From Acidiferrobacterales bacterium (GTDB lineage: Bacteria; Pseudomonadota; Gammaproteobacteria; Arenicellales; Poriferihabitantaceae), in the NCBI GenBank assembly GCA_019633985.1, contig JAHQWE010000001.1, forward strand, positions 1-64,000: 64,000 nucleotides of DNA, in the 5' to 3' direction. A program made the position numbers and the translations under genes. Below are positions 56,812-64,000 of this stretch, piece after piece (position 1 is the first letter of the stretch; every line of letters begins with the position of its first letter). The notes under the pieces were generated by a model. It had not been told where the DNA came from. It ran no database searches and saw only the letters and a list, made by a program, of their open reading frames with translations.

Positions 56812-56850
56812 GCGCGCCTGTTTTGACCTGCTGTTCAGGCGCGCTTATTT
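56812..56850 (+). terminator. Probable terminator after aspC
   Basis: The GC-rich inverted repeat GCGCGCCTG / CAGGCGCGC, with a 15-nt loop, is followed by TTATTT. The T tract is imperfect, so termination is probable rather than certain. Confidence 0.55.
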
Positions 56851-56862
56851 ACATTTTGTTGA

Positions 56863-58200
56863 TCAGGTTCTACTAGCTTGAACCTTGCGGTAGCGTGACA
56901 TCAGGATTGCTACGCTGTTTCTCATTCGGTCAAAGATCTTTGCTAGATCTTCGATTTCATCATTGGAATCAATTGCCACTGTTTTGCTGGTGTCTCCTTT
57001 CGCAACACGCTCGGCAGCGTCCTGTAGCTGCTGTAGCGGGGCGATAATTCTGCTTGAAAGCATATGCGCCAGTACTACCGCGACAAGTGAAATGATCACA
57101 ATTGCGATTGCCGAATAAACCAGCATATTTTTACGCGAAGTATCAAGGTCGGTTTGCACCTTCGTTAAATCACGAATTGGTTCGAGGGCCGATGCCGTAG
57201 GCTCGCTTACAATAGCAATCCAATTAAATCCCTGGAATCCCTGAACAGCGTCCCCGTAGAAGTCTTCACCGGCAGAGCGAGCAAAACCGGTTACGTCAGT
57301 TTCGCCAATATCGTATCCACCTTGTTCATCTTGCGATGCGAGTGCTTTACGGATAGCGGAGTCGCCGCTTGCCGAGAGACTGTTATCGGGGTTCATAATG
57401 CGATCGACGCTATGATTAGTCGAAGTCTCAGCGAGCAATAAGCCGGATGAGTTGGCGATGGTTACACTGCCATTTCGAACTTCTGCCGCGCGATCATCTG
57501 CGACCGCTTGAATCAGACTAACGCCTAGTACAGATTTCATGACTCCCAGGCGCTTGCCGGTTTTGTCATCATCGATTCGAACCGAAATATCGACCGACCA
57601 GATGCCCGCGGAATCATCATATTCCACGTCACCAACGGAAATGCCGTTATCCATGGCTGTGATCCACCACTCTTCATCGCTTTGTACAAAGTCGGAAGTC
57701 GGGTTGGTTAGCGCGACGTTGTAACCATACTCATCTGTGATAAACACCTCGGCAAAATGCGGAGATCGTTCGACCTGCTTGGTGAGATATGCGTCGGTTG
57801 CTGGATAAAGATTCAAACTCTTTTTATCGGTAAATGCTTTTTCGATTTGATCCGTGCTGAGGGCAGGAAGCTCACGAGTCCGATGAAACTCCGCTGCGCC
57901 ACGCGCAGCGACTACTACGTTGGGCGCAGACGCCCAAGTGACAACGTCGGAAATACGCTCAAGTAGAAAGTTATCCAGTTGTTCGACAACCTGCGATGCG
58001 GTTGCGTTGTGACTGGCACCAACTACTTTATCCAGTAATTCAGTTCGACTTTTTTCAAGTCCTGATTCCGCTTCCGATATGAGTGAAGAAAGGCCGTAGT
58101 AAGCAAGGCCTCCAATTAATACAACCGGCAAAATGCCAATAAAGAGCGCACGATTTGTGATTCGTCCGCGAAGACTATTAAAGTAAGACCGTTTGGCCAT
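56863..58200 (-). CDS. dCache-HAMP membrane protein without output domain
   Basis: A protein of 445 residues. One span near residues 17-37 is followed by a large periplasmic sensing region of the dCache type (FITDEYGYNVALTNPTSD, WWITAMDNGISVGDV), a second span near 363-385 and a HAMP domain (SSRIIAPLQQLQDAAERVAKGD). The protein ends about 30 residues after HAMP, with no methyl-accepting, kinase or GGDEF part and no partner gene on either side. It could sense a ligand and act through another protein, or be a truncated chemoreceptor. Confidence 0.8.
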   Translation of the reverse strand: MAKRSYFNSLRGRITNRALFIGILPVVLIGGLAYYGLSSLISEAESGLEKSRTELLDKVVGASHNATASQVVEQLDNFLLERISDVVTWASAPNVVVAARGAAEFHRTRELPALSTDQIEKAFTDKKSLNLYPATDAYLTKQVERSPHFAEVFITDEYGYNVALTNPTSDFVQSDEEWWITAMDNGISVGDVEYDDSAGIWSVDISVRIDDDKTGKRLGVMKSVLGVSLIQAVADDRAAEVRNGSVTIANSSGLLLAETSTNHSVDRIMNPDNSLSASGDSAIRKALASQDEQGGYDIGETDVTGFARSAGEDFYGDAVQGFQGFNWIAIVSEPTASALEPIRDLTKVQTDLDTSRKNMLVYSAIAIVIISLVAVVLAHMLSSRIIAPLQQLQDAAERVAKGDTSKTVAIDSNDEIEDLAKIFDRMRNSVAILMSRYRKVQASRT

Positions 58201-58783
58201 GATTTGAAACCCCCTTCAAAATACGTTTCGATAGTTAATTCAACGAGATTGTTAATCCAAAAGAACTAAAATTATTCTCGCTAGTTGATTGCACAATGAG
58301 GTAATGGAACCGAGTATCCTTTACAAACAACATACCTATGTCCTTCAGCTGTAAAAAACACAGAATTGAGTAAGTACAGAACCCTCTCAGTATTACCTCC
58401 TAGAATTCCAACACGGTTAGCGATAAACATCAGATATCATAAAAATATTCTGAACAGTGTTTCTTCGCTGATTTTTAGGTTGTGACGCGTGGATTTCAAC
58501 GAAGGTACTCACCACACGGCTGCATAATGAAACTTGTTAAAATTATGCCGAATGTTTGACGTCCTTCGCCAAGGGATTCTAGGTTCCCTCCCCCAAGAAC
58601 GCATAATAACTGCTAAATGGGATAAATTTCAATATAAACGTCGATAATCAACCGATCAGCGGGTAAATTTGGGTTGCAATATGTCGAATTTGGCATATTT
58701 TCAGCGAGCATCGCTTGAACCAATTGACTTGAATTCGGCAGAGCTTCATCAGATATATCGATTTCAACCACATCCAGAGAATC
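58201..58783. other. 583-bp intergenic region without a recognised gene
   Basis: The region lies between the divergent dCache-HAMP and CitE-like genes. It is AT-rich, and no ORF here has homology I recognise. No tRNA or clear sRNA was seen. TTGACG near 58556 could be a -35 box, but a matching -10 is not clear. Confidence 0.5.
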
Positions 58784-59725
58784 ATGCACGATACAGTGAA
58801 CCCGCCGCTGATCCCATTTCGGGCGCAAAGATGCCTCCTATCCGTACCGGCAATAAAACCCATTTTGTTTGATAAAGCGTTAGCGAGCGAGTCCGACTGT
58901 ATTATGTTGGACTGTGAGGATTCTGTAGCTGATGCAGATAAATCACGAGCGCGCAGGAACGTAATCAATGCACTTTCAGCGATTGACTGGGACGATCGAG
59001 GCAAGAGTGTCGTCGTTCGTGTTAATGCGATTGATACGCATCATATGTATCGAGATGTCGTAAGTATTGTTGAGCAAGCTGGCAAAGCAATTCATAGCAT
59101 CATGCTGCCGAAGGCCAATACAAGTGCCGATATTTACATGCTTGAAAAGCTTTTACAGCAGATTGAGTCTCAATGCGGTCTGATTCGTCCGATTGGTATA
59201 GAAGCAATTATTGAAAGCGCAGAGTCGGTTCAAAACCTTGCTTCTATTGCTTCGGCGAGCCAACGGCTTCAGGCCCTGCATTTCGGTGCAGGAGATTTCG
59301 CTGCTAGCTGTGGTGCCCGGACAGTGAATATTGGCGGATTAAATGAGGATTTCCCCGGTGACCCTTGGCATCCGGTAATGCAAGCAATTGTGCTAGCTTG
59401 CCGCGCGAACGGATTGAGGCCCATCGATAGTGCCTACGGCGACTTCAAAGACAAGAAAGGATTTTTGTTAGCAGCGAAAAGGGCAGCAGCACTGGGATTT
59501 AGCGGGAAATGGGCAATTCACCCGGATCAAATTCCCCTAGTGAATCAGGTAATGACGCCAACCAGAGAGGAAGTTGATGCTGCCAAAGCGGTGATAGAGG
59601 CGATGAATCGTGCTGAAAGTAACGGCATGGGTGCTACCAGAATTGGCGGGAAGATGGTCGATATTGCGTCAATTAAAATGGCAAAAAATATTGTTGAGCT
59701 AGATCAGTTTATTCGATCTCATTGA
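58784..59725 (+). CDS. CitE-like HpcH/HpaI-family CoA ester lyase
   Basis: A protein of 313 residues with the TIM-barrel motifs of citrate lyase beta/malyl-CoA lyase proteins: MLDCEDSVADADK (Mg-binding acidic residues), VVVRVNAI, SIMLPKAN, IEAIIESAE, and ALHFGAGDFAAS. Likely reactions are cleavage of malyl-CoA, methylmalyl-CoA or citramalyl-CoA, or a thioesterase step. The citrate lyase alpha and gamma subunits are absent, so it is stand-alone. Start uses the ATG after which homology begins. Confidence 0.82.
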   Translation: MHDTVNPPLIPFRAQRCLLSVPAIKPILFDKALASESDCIMLDCEDSVADADKSRARRNVINALSAIDWDDRGKSVVVRVNAIDTHHMYRDVVSIVEQAGKAIHSIMLPKANTSADIYMLEKLLQQIESQCGLIRPIGIEAIIESAESVQNLASIASASQRLQALHFGAGDFAASCGARTVNIGGLNEDFPGDPWHPVMQAIVLACRANGLRPIDSAYGDFKDKKGFLLAAKRAAALGFSGKWAIHPDQIPLVNQVMTPTREEVDAAKAVIEAMNRAESNGMGATRIGGKMVDIASIKMAKNIVELDQFIRSH

Positions 59726-59770
59726 GATATAGGGTAACGGGAAATGAACTTTATTGGCATCTCGCACCAC

Positions 59771-59790
59771 ATTTCTACGATCGTAGAAAT
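59771..59790. repeat. Perfect 20-bp palindrome between convergent genes
   Basis: ATTTCTACGA is followed directly by its reverse complement. It lies 9 bp from the 3' end of the minus-strand dehydrogenase gene. It could form an 8-bp RNA stem, but there is no T tract on either side. Confidence 0.6.
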
Positions 59791-59798
59791 ATGAAGAT

Positions 59799-60710
59799 CT
59801 ATTTCCCACAGTCATCTTTATCAATGTCATACAGGTTGAATATAGCGGAGAAATCCATAGATCCATGCCCGTGTTCGCTGAACTGTTGATAAAGCGCGCT
59901 CGCTCTATGCGCCAGGTCAAGGGGAACTGAATTGGCCTTAGCCGCTGCGATTGCGAGCTTCATATCCTTGAGCATTAGGTCATTAGAAAAACCGGGTTGA
60001 AAATCCCTGGAGGCGGGAGTATCTGGCAACAAACCGGCGATTGGATTGAAGGCGGTCAAAGCTGCGCAGTTACCTGAAGAGTTGAGTGCCACATCGTAGA
60101 GCGTTTGTTCCGATAGTCCGACAGCTTGCGCTAGTCGAAAACCTTCCGCGACCGACACCATTTGAATGCCCAGCATCAGGTTGTTACACATTTTTGCCGC
60201 TTGACCCATACCACTCTTGCCGCAGTGAACGATTTTTCCTGCCATCGCCTGCAAGACCTGTGTAACTGATTGGAGTGATTCAGATTCACCTCCAACCATA
60301 AAGGTCAAGTTCCCAGATTGAGCCCCCGCTGTACCACCAGATACGGGCGCATCAAGCATACGGTAACCATTTTCTATTGCCAAAGTGTGTATTTCAACGG
60401 CTGTTTTTAGGTCGATGGTAGAGCTGTCAATAAGCACTGCATCGCGGCTGGCTGATGCAATAACATGGTTCTGATAGACATCAGATACCTCCGTTCCTGT
60501 CGGGAGCATAGTCAGCACCAGCTCAGCTGATTCCAAGGCATCCTGATGACTGCAACATGCGATGACGCCGTATTCGATCAAGGGGGTGAGCTTTTCTAGC
60601 ACAATATCGAATGCACGCACCTGGAATCCCGCCTTGGCCAGATTGATCGCCATAGGCATTCCCATATTTCCGGTACCGATGATAGCGACAGTTTCAATGG
60701 TTTTCTTCAT
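59799..60710 (-). CDS. mmsB: 3-hydroxyisobutyrate dehydrogenase-like oxidoreductase
   Basis: A protein of 303 residues of the 6-phosphogluconate-like beta-hydroxyacid dehydrogenases. The NAD(P)-binding GTGNMGMPMAINL is near the start, LDAPVSGGTAGAQSGNLTFMVGG is the substrate site signature, and GKSGMGQAAKMCNNL carries the catalytic Lys. It oxidises 3-hydroxyisobutyrate or reduces tartronate semialdehyde; the sequence does not decide firmly. It is divergent from the GlxA-type regulator, which might control it. Confidence 0.8.
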   Translation of the reverse strand: MKKTIETVAIIGTGNMGMPMAINLAKAGFQVRAFDIVLEKLTPLIEYGVIACCSHQDALESAELVLTMLPTGTEVSDVYQNHVIASASRDAVLIDSSTIDLKTAVEIHTLAIENGYRMLDAPVSGGTAGAQSGNLTFMVGGESESLQSVTQVLQAMAGKIVHCGKSGMGQAAKMCNNLMLGIQMVSVAEGFRLAQAVGLSEQTLYDVALNSSGNCAALTAFNPIAGLLPDTPASRDFQPGFSNDLMLKDMKLAIAAAKANSVPLDLAHRASALYQQFSEHGHGSMDFSAIFNLYDIDKDDCGK

Positions 60711-60857
60711 ATCTATGTGGACAGCGGTTAGTAGGATCTCTATCGGTTCTGATCGCAGGTGAACGAATAGGCGAAATATTATGTGACAGCTAGATGACTC
60801 GACACGACTTCCATAATATCATCCGCACACTATTACTCACGAGCAATCCGGCAGAAC

Positions 60858-61835
60858 ATGATCGAATTGGATTACGGCTGCGTCAAAAATGGTGCTGAGA
60901 GAAGCATCGGCTTTGTGCTGTTTGATTCGTTTAATATGCTGCCATTTATTTCGGCGCTGGAACCATTACGAATTGCGAACCGTCTCGCTAAAAAACCACT
61001 TTATCAGTGGCGTCTAATTAGTGAGCAAGGTGAAAATATCGTGGCGTCGAACGGGATGACTCAGTCTATTGATTGTTCCATCGAAGATAGTGAAGCTTTT
61101 TCAATGTTGGTGGTATCCGGTCCGTTCCATCCCGAAAACTTCGACTCCCCTTCGATGTTGTCCTGGTTGCAAGAGCAGGCTGAGCAGAAAATCTTAATCG
61201 CCGGGCTTGAGACAGGCTGTCACATATTGGCGGCTGCGGGACTGCTTGAAGGTTTGCAATGCACTACCCATTGGGAAAACATGGGGCAGTTCAAAGATGA
61301 ATGGCCTAGCTACAAAGTTTCATCGGATGTCTATGAAATTGACCAAAATCGCCTTACTTGTTCCGGCGGTGCAGCATCGATGGATATGATGCTCTATGTG
61401 ATCGAGCAGCATCATGGACATGAACTTGCTGCCTCGGTAGCGGATAGTATGATTCATCCCAATATTCGCTCTACTGGGGAACCACAGAGAATGGATATTC
61501 AGTCTCGGACGGGGGTGACGCATCCGGATCTTCTGGAATGTATTGAGTTGATTGAAGCCAATGTCGAGCAGCCGCTGACGCCGGCGGAGCTGGCAAATTT
61601 GGTAGGGATCTCAAAAAGGCAGCTCGAACGACTATTTCGCCGCTACTTAAACACCACCCCTGCGCGCTACTATTTGACTTTAAGACTCGAGACAGCGAAG
61701 GGTTTGCTGGAAAAAAGCTCGATGAAAATTATCGACGTCGCCATTGCTTGTGGTTTTAAATCTGCGGGGCATTTTAGTAGCCGCTACTTTTCCAGCTTTG
61801 GCGAAACACCGAGAGAGACACGTAACCAGCATTGA
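60858..61835 (+). CDS. GlxA-family AraC-type regulator (GbdR-like)
   Basis: A protein of 325 residues. The N-terminal DJ-1/PfpI-like domain (residues 15-200; GLETGCHILAAAGLLEG with the Cys near the usual nucleophile position) is followed by a C-terminal AraC HTH (LTPAELANLVGISKRQLERLFRRYL ... KIIDVAIACGFKSAGHFSSRYFSSFGETP). In Pseudomonas, GbdR and related members activate glycine betaine and dimethylglycine catabolism. The second mttB-like/DMGDH-like module directly downstream supports a similar job here. The specific ligand is inferred. Confidence 0.88.
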   Translation: MIELDYGCVKNGAERSIGFVLFDSFNMLPFISALEPLRIANRLAKKPLYQWRLISEQGENIVASNGMTQSIDCSIEDSEAFSMLVVSGPFHPENFDSPSMLSWLQEQAEQKILIAGLETGCHILAAAGLLEGLQCTTHWENMGQFKDEWPSYKVSSDVYEIDQNRLTCSGGAASMDMMLYVIEQHHGHELAASVADSMIHPNIRSTGEPQRMDIQSRTGVTHPDLLECIELIEANVEQPLTPAELANLVGISKRQLERLFRRYLNTTPARYYLTLRLETAKGLLEKSSMKIIDVAIACGFKSAGHFSSRYFSSFGETPRETRNQH

Positions 61836-62065
61836 TCCATGGAGGATGGCTCGATTTGGATCTTTCGACCAAAATACGCAGCGATGTGCCTGGTTGCGAC
61901 AAAACGGGCGCGTTAAGGGAAGTTGCAGTCGTAAATCCGCAGGGTGGGAGGTTCCGTAGGTTCACGCAGGTGTAATAATCTACTCGCTCCGTGCGTGCGG
62001 TCAAAGCGGCCACTCTGAGGCCAATCAATTCACGCAAACATTATTATTAGACAGAGAAAATACCC

Positions 62066-63637
62066 ATGGCAAGTCGTCGAGCAGGAGGTCGGGAGGCGCG
62101 AAAAGCACTACGTGCCGCTCCCCTGGCCGAAGAGAACAAACCGGTTAGACCGGGAATGGAGGGGGGCCGATTTAAACCCCTCTCAAATGCTGATATGGAC
62201 AAGGTCCATGCAACCGTTCTGGATCTTCTGGAGAAGGTTGGGTTTACACGTTCAACAGAGAGTTGCATCGAATATGTGACTGGAGTCGGCGGCAAGTTTG
62301 AAAACGGCCGGCTGAAATTCCCCAGGGCTCTAGTCGAGGATACGTTGGCAAATGCGCTGCGAGATTTCACTTTATATGGCCAGGATTCCGCCCATGATAT
62401 GCATCTCTCAGGGAACAAGGTGCATTTCGGTACTGCAGGGGCTGCGGTGCATGTAGTGGATGAATGGAAGAGCCATTTGGCCTACCCCGATAAAGGCTTG
62501 TACAGAGAGTCTACTGTCCAGGACTTGTACGACGCAGCGCGACTCGTGGATAAGTTAGATCATCTGCATTTCTTTCAGCGCTGTATGGTTGCCAGGGATA
62601 TCGAGAGTCCGAGGGCGATGGACTTAAACACGACCTACGCTTCTATCAGTGGAACCACCAAACACTGTGGGCTCAGCTATGTGGAACCTGACCATGCTGC
62701 GGAGGGGTTAAAGCTGCTGCATGAGATCGCTGGTGGCGAAGACAAATGGCGAGCGCGTCCTTTTGCCAGCTTGTCCTGTTGCTTTGTTGTGCCTCCCATG
62801 CGCTTTGCCGAAGACGCTTGTCGGGTGATGGAGGTTTGCGTGAAGGGCGGTATGCCTGTGCTGCTGCTAGCCGCTGGTCAGGCTGGCGCCACCAGTCCTG
62901 CCTCGTTAGCCGGTGCAGTAGTCCAGGAGTGGGCGGAAGTACTCGGTGCACTGGTTTACGTCAATGCAATCGTTCCCCAACACCCCTGTATCGCCGGTCC
63001 ATGGCCTTTTGTTTCTGATCTGCGCACCGGTGCAATGAGTGGGGGCAGTGGAGAACAAGCGGTATTGATGGCCGCTTGCGGTCAAATGGGGCGCTATTAC
63101 GATTTGCCGACCGGTATTGCCGCTGGCATGGCAGATTCAAAAATACCAGATGCTCAATCGGGCTATGAAAAATCATATACCCTGTCACTGGCCGGTCACA
63201 GTGGCGCAAATATGATCTATGAATCTGCGGGTATGCAGGCGAGCTTGCTAGGTTTCAGTTTCGAAGGCTGCACGATTGATAATGACATGTTGGGTGCCAT
63301 TAACCGTAGCGTTCGCGGTGTGGATATTGATACCGAAAATCTGGCGTATGAAACCATAGAAGACGTCTGCTTGAATGGCCCGGAACATTTTCTCGGTCAC
63401 AACGCCACCCTTTCTCGCATGGAGACCGATTACGTCTATCCAGACCTGGGCGATCGTTTAACCCCCGCAGAGTGGATGGAGTTGGGGGCAACTTCAATCG
63501 ATCAGCGAGCAAGACAAAAAACACAGGATATATTGGCGAGTCACTTTCCGAGCCATATCCCGGATGAGGTGGATGCAAATATCAGAGAGAAATTTGATAT
63601 TCGTATTCCACGTGAGCAAATGAAAGCAAAACATTGA
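62066..63637 (+). CDS. Trimethylamine methyltransferase family protein (second MttB-like)
   Basis: A protein of 523 residues, non-pyrrolysine (no in-frame TAG). The N-terminus is very basic (RRAGGREARKALRAAP). Family segments include VLDLLEKVGFT, GTAGAAVHVVD, GLSYVEPDHAAEG, VPPMRFAED, VNAIVPQHPC and SGGSGEQAVLMAACGQMGRYYDLP. It shares only general similarity with the first copy at 23318, so the two probably use different substrates. It lies 230 nt after the GlxA-type regulator and 16 nt before the DMGDH-like gene. Confidence 0.85.
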   Translation: MASRRAGGREARKALRAAPLAEENKPVRPGMEGGRFKPLSNADMDKVHATVLDLLEKVGFTRSTESCIEYVTGVGGKFENGRLKFPRALVEDTLANALRDFTLYGQDSAHDMHLSGNKVHFGTAGAAVHVVDEWKSHLAYPDKGLYRESTVQDLYDAARLVDKLDHLHFFQRCMVARDIESPRAMDLNTTYASISGTTKHCGLSYVEPDHAAEGLKLLHEIAGGEDKWRARPFASLSCCFVVPPMRFAEDACRVMEVCVKGGMPVLLLAAGQAGATSPASLAGAVVQEWAEVLGALVYVNAIVPQHPCIAGPWPFVSDLRTGAMSGGSGEQAVLMAACGQMGRYYDLPTGIAAGMADSKIPDAQSGYEKSYTLSLAGHSGANMIYESAGMQASLLGFSFEGCTIDNDMLGAINRSVRGVDIDTENLAYETIEDVCLNGPEHFLGHNATLSRMETDYVYPDLGDRLTPAEWMELGATSIDQRARQKTQDILASHFPSHIPDEVDANIREKFDIRIPREQMKAKH

Positions 63638-63653
63638 TATTAAAGAGTTTTAA

Positions 63654-64000
63654 ATGAGTACATCTTCGTTACCTGGTCAAGCCCGTGTTGTAATTGTTGG
63701 CGGTGGCAATATGGGTGCCGCGCTGCTTTATCACCTTGCCGAGCAAGGGTGGACAGACTGTTTACTAATTGAGAAAGGTGAGCTGACCTCAGGCTCGACC
63801 TGGCACGCTGCGGGTCAGTGCCCCAATTTTGTCCCCGATTACAACCTTGCCAAAATACATGATTACGGTATTAATCTTTATCAAAAGCTGGAGGAAATGA
63901 CCGGTCAATACGTCAGCTGGCATGGATGCGGGGGGATTCGTTTTGCGCAAAATCCAGCAGAAGTAGAGTGGTTTCAGCGGGTGGCGAGTGTGGGCAAATT
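63654..64000 (+). CDS. Dimethylglycine dehydrogenase-like FAD protein (3' end outside window)
   Basis: Only the first 115 residues are visible. They contain the FAD-binding VVIVGGGNMGAALLYHL and the TSGSTWHAAG motif, where the His carries covalent FAD in dimethylglycine and sarcosine dehydrogenases. It is clearly a paralogue of the protein at 25724. The gap to the second mttB-like gene is 16 nt, so they form an operon. Confidence 0.85.
   Translation, partial: MSTSSLPGQARVVIVGGGNMGAALLYHLAEQGWTDCLLIEKGELTSGSTWHAAGQCPNFVPDYNLAKIHDYGINLYQKLEEMTGQYVSWHGCGGIRFAQNPAEVEWFQRVASVGK

Noticed and set aside
61836-62065. Glycine or folate riboswitch before the second mttB-like gene.
   Set aside because: The conserved core sequences of these riboswitches are not present; the region only contains scattered GC-rich short repeats.

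Overview
The window looks like a chromosomal segment of a marine, heterotrophic gammaproteobacterium. The evidence is two housekeeping clusters in typical gammaproteobacterial order (ndk-rlmN-pilW-rodZ-hisS-yfgM-bamB-der and rpsP-rimM-trmD-rplS-(TPR)-xerD), a monofunctional RelA, and a dense set of genes for methylated marine osmolytes (DMSP, choline, betaine-type compounds). No tRNA, rRNA, CRISPR array, transposase or phage gene was seen. I cannot assign a genus from the sequence alone.

Layout. (1) Positions 1-6574 hold the 3' part of a giant calcium-binding repeat protein with a C-terminal LysM motif. It is followed by a TolC-type outer membrane lipoprotein and two HlyD-type adaptors, the second with a large cytoplasmic domain, which suggests a dedicated export operon. 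(2) Positions 6650-13563 hold a 2OG-Fe(II) oxygenase, an S41 protease, a 3-hydroxyacyl-CoA dehydrogenase and an acyl-CoA ligase, then a convincing DMSP demethylase (dmdA) and a GNAT protein. (3) Positions 13703-19679 form an apparent operon of a trans-sulfuration PLP enzyme, choline dehydrogenase (betA) and a three-domain fusion (APH-type kinase, M23 domain, class III aminotransferase). (4) Positions 19774-28141 include an unknown protein, a DUF302 protein and a membrane desaturase/PhnD-like pair. That pair is divergent from an mttB-like/XRE regulator/dimethylglycine dehydrogenase-like operon, and the intergenic region holds a perfect 22-bp palindrome. (5) Positions 28190-31684 carry a CHMI-like isomerase, a HAD phosphatase and a spermidine-synthase-like membrane protein.

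(6) Positions 31971-42273 carry iscA, an mtaB-like gene and the ndk-to-der housekeeping run. The rest of the isc operon and ispG are absent from their common places. (7) Positions 42250-45036 (minus strand) carry a degenerate LytM/M23 protein, xseA and a small lipoprotein. (8) Positions 45203-50562 carry the rpsP operon, a TPR-like exported protein, xerD and yjbQ. (9) Positions 50577-53253 (minus strand) are a tightly packed PqqD-like/HprK-like/nucleotidyltransferase/lipoprotein operon of unknown product. (10) Positions 53386-58200 carry relA, an aspartate-type aminotransferase and a dCache-HAMP protein with no output domain. (11) Positions 58784-64000 carry a CitE-like lyase, a 3-hydroxyisobutyrate dehydrogenase-like gene, a GlxA/AraC regulator, a second mttB-like gene and the start of a second dimethylglycine dehydrogenase-like gene.

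Taken together, the accessory genes suggest scavenging of osmolytes. DmdA would demethylate DMSP with tetrahydrofolate, BetA would oxidise choline towards betaine, and two independently regulated MttB-like plus FAD/GcvT-like modules would take methyl groups from quaternary or tertiary amines. The less understood parts are the export operon at the left edge, the kinase-M23-aminotransferase fusion and the PqqD/HprK/nucleotidyltransferase operon.
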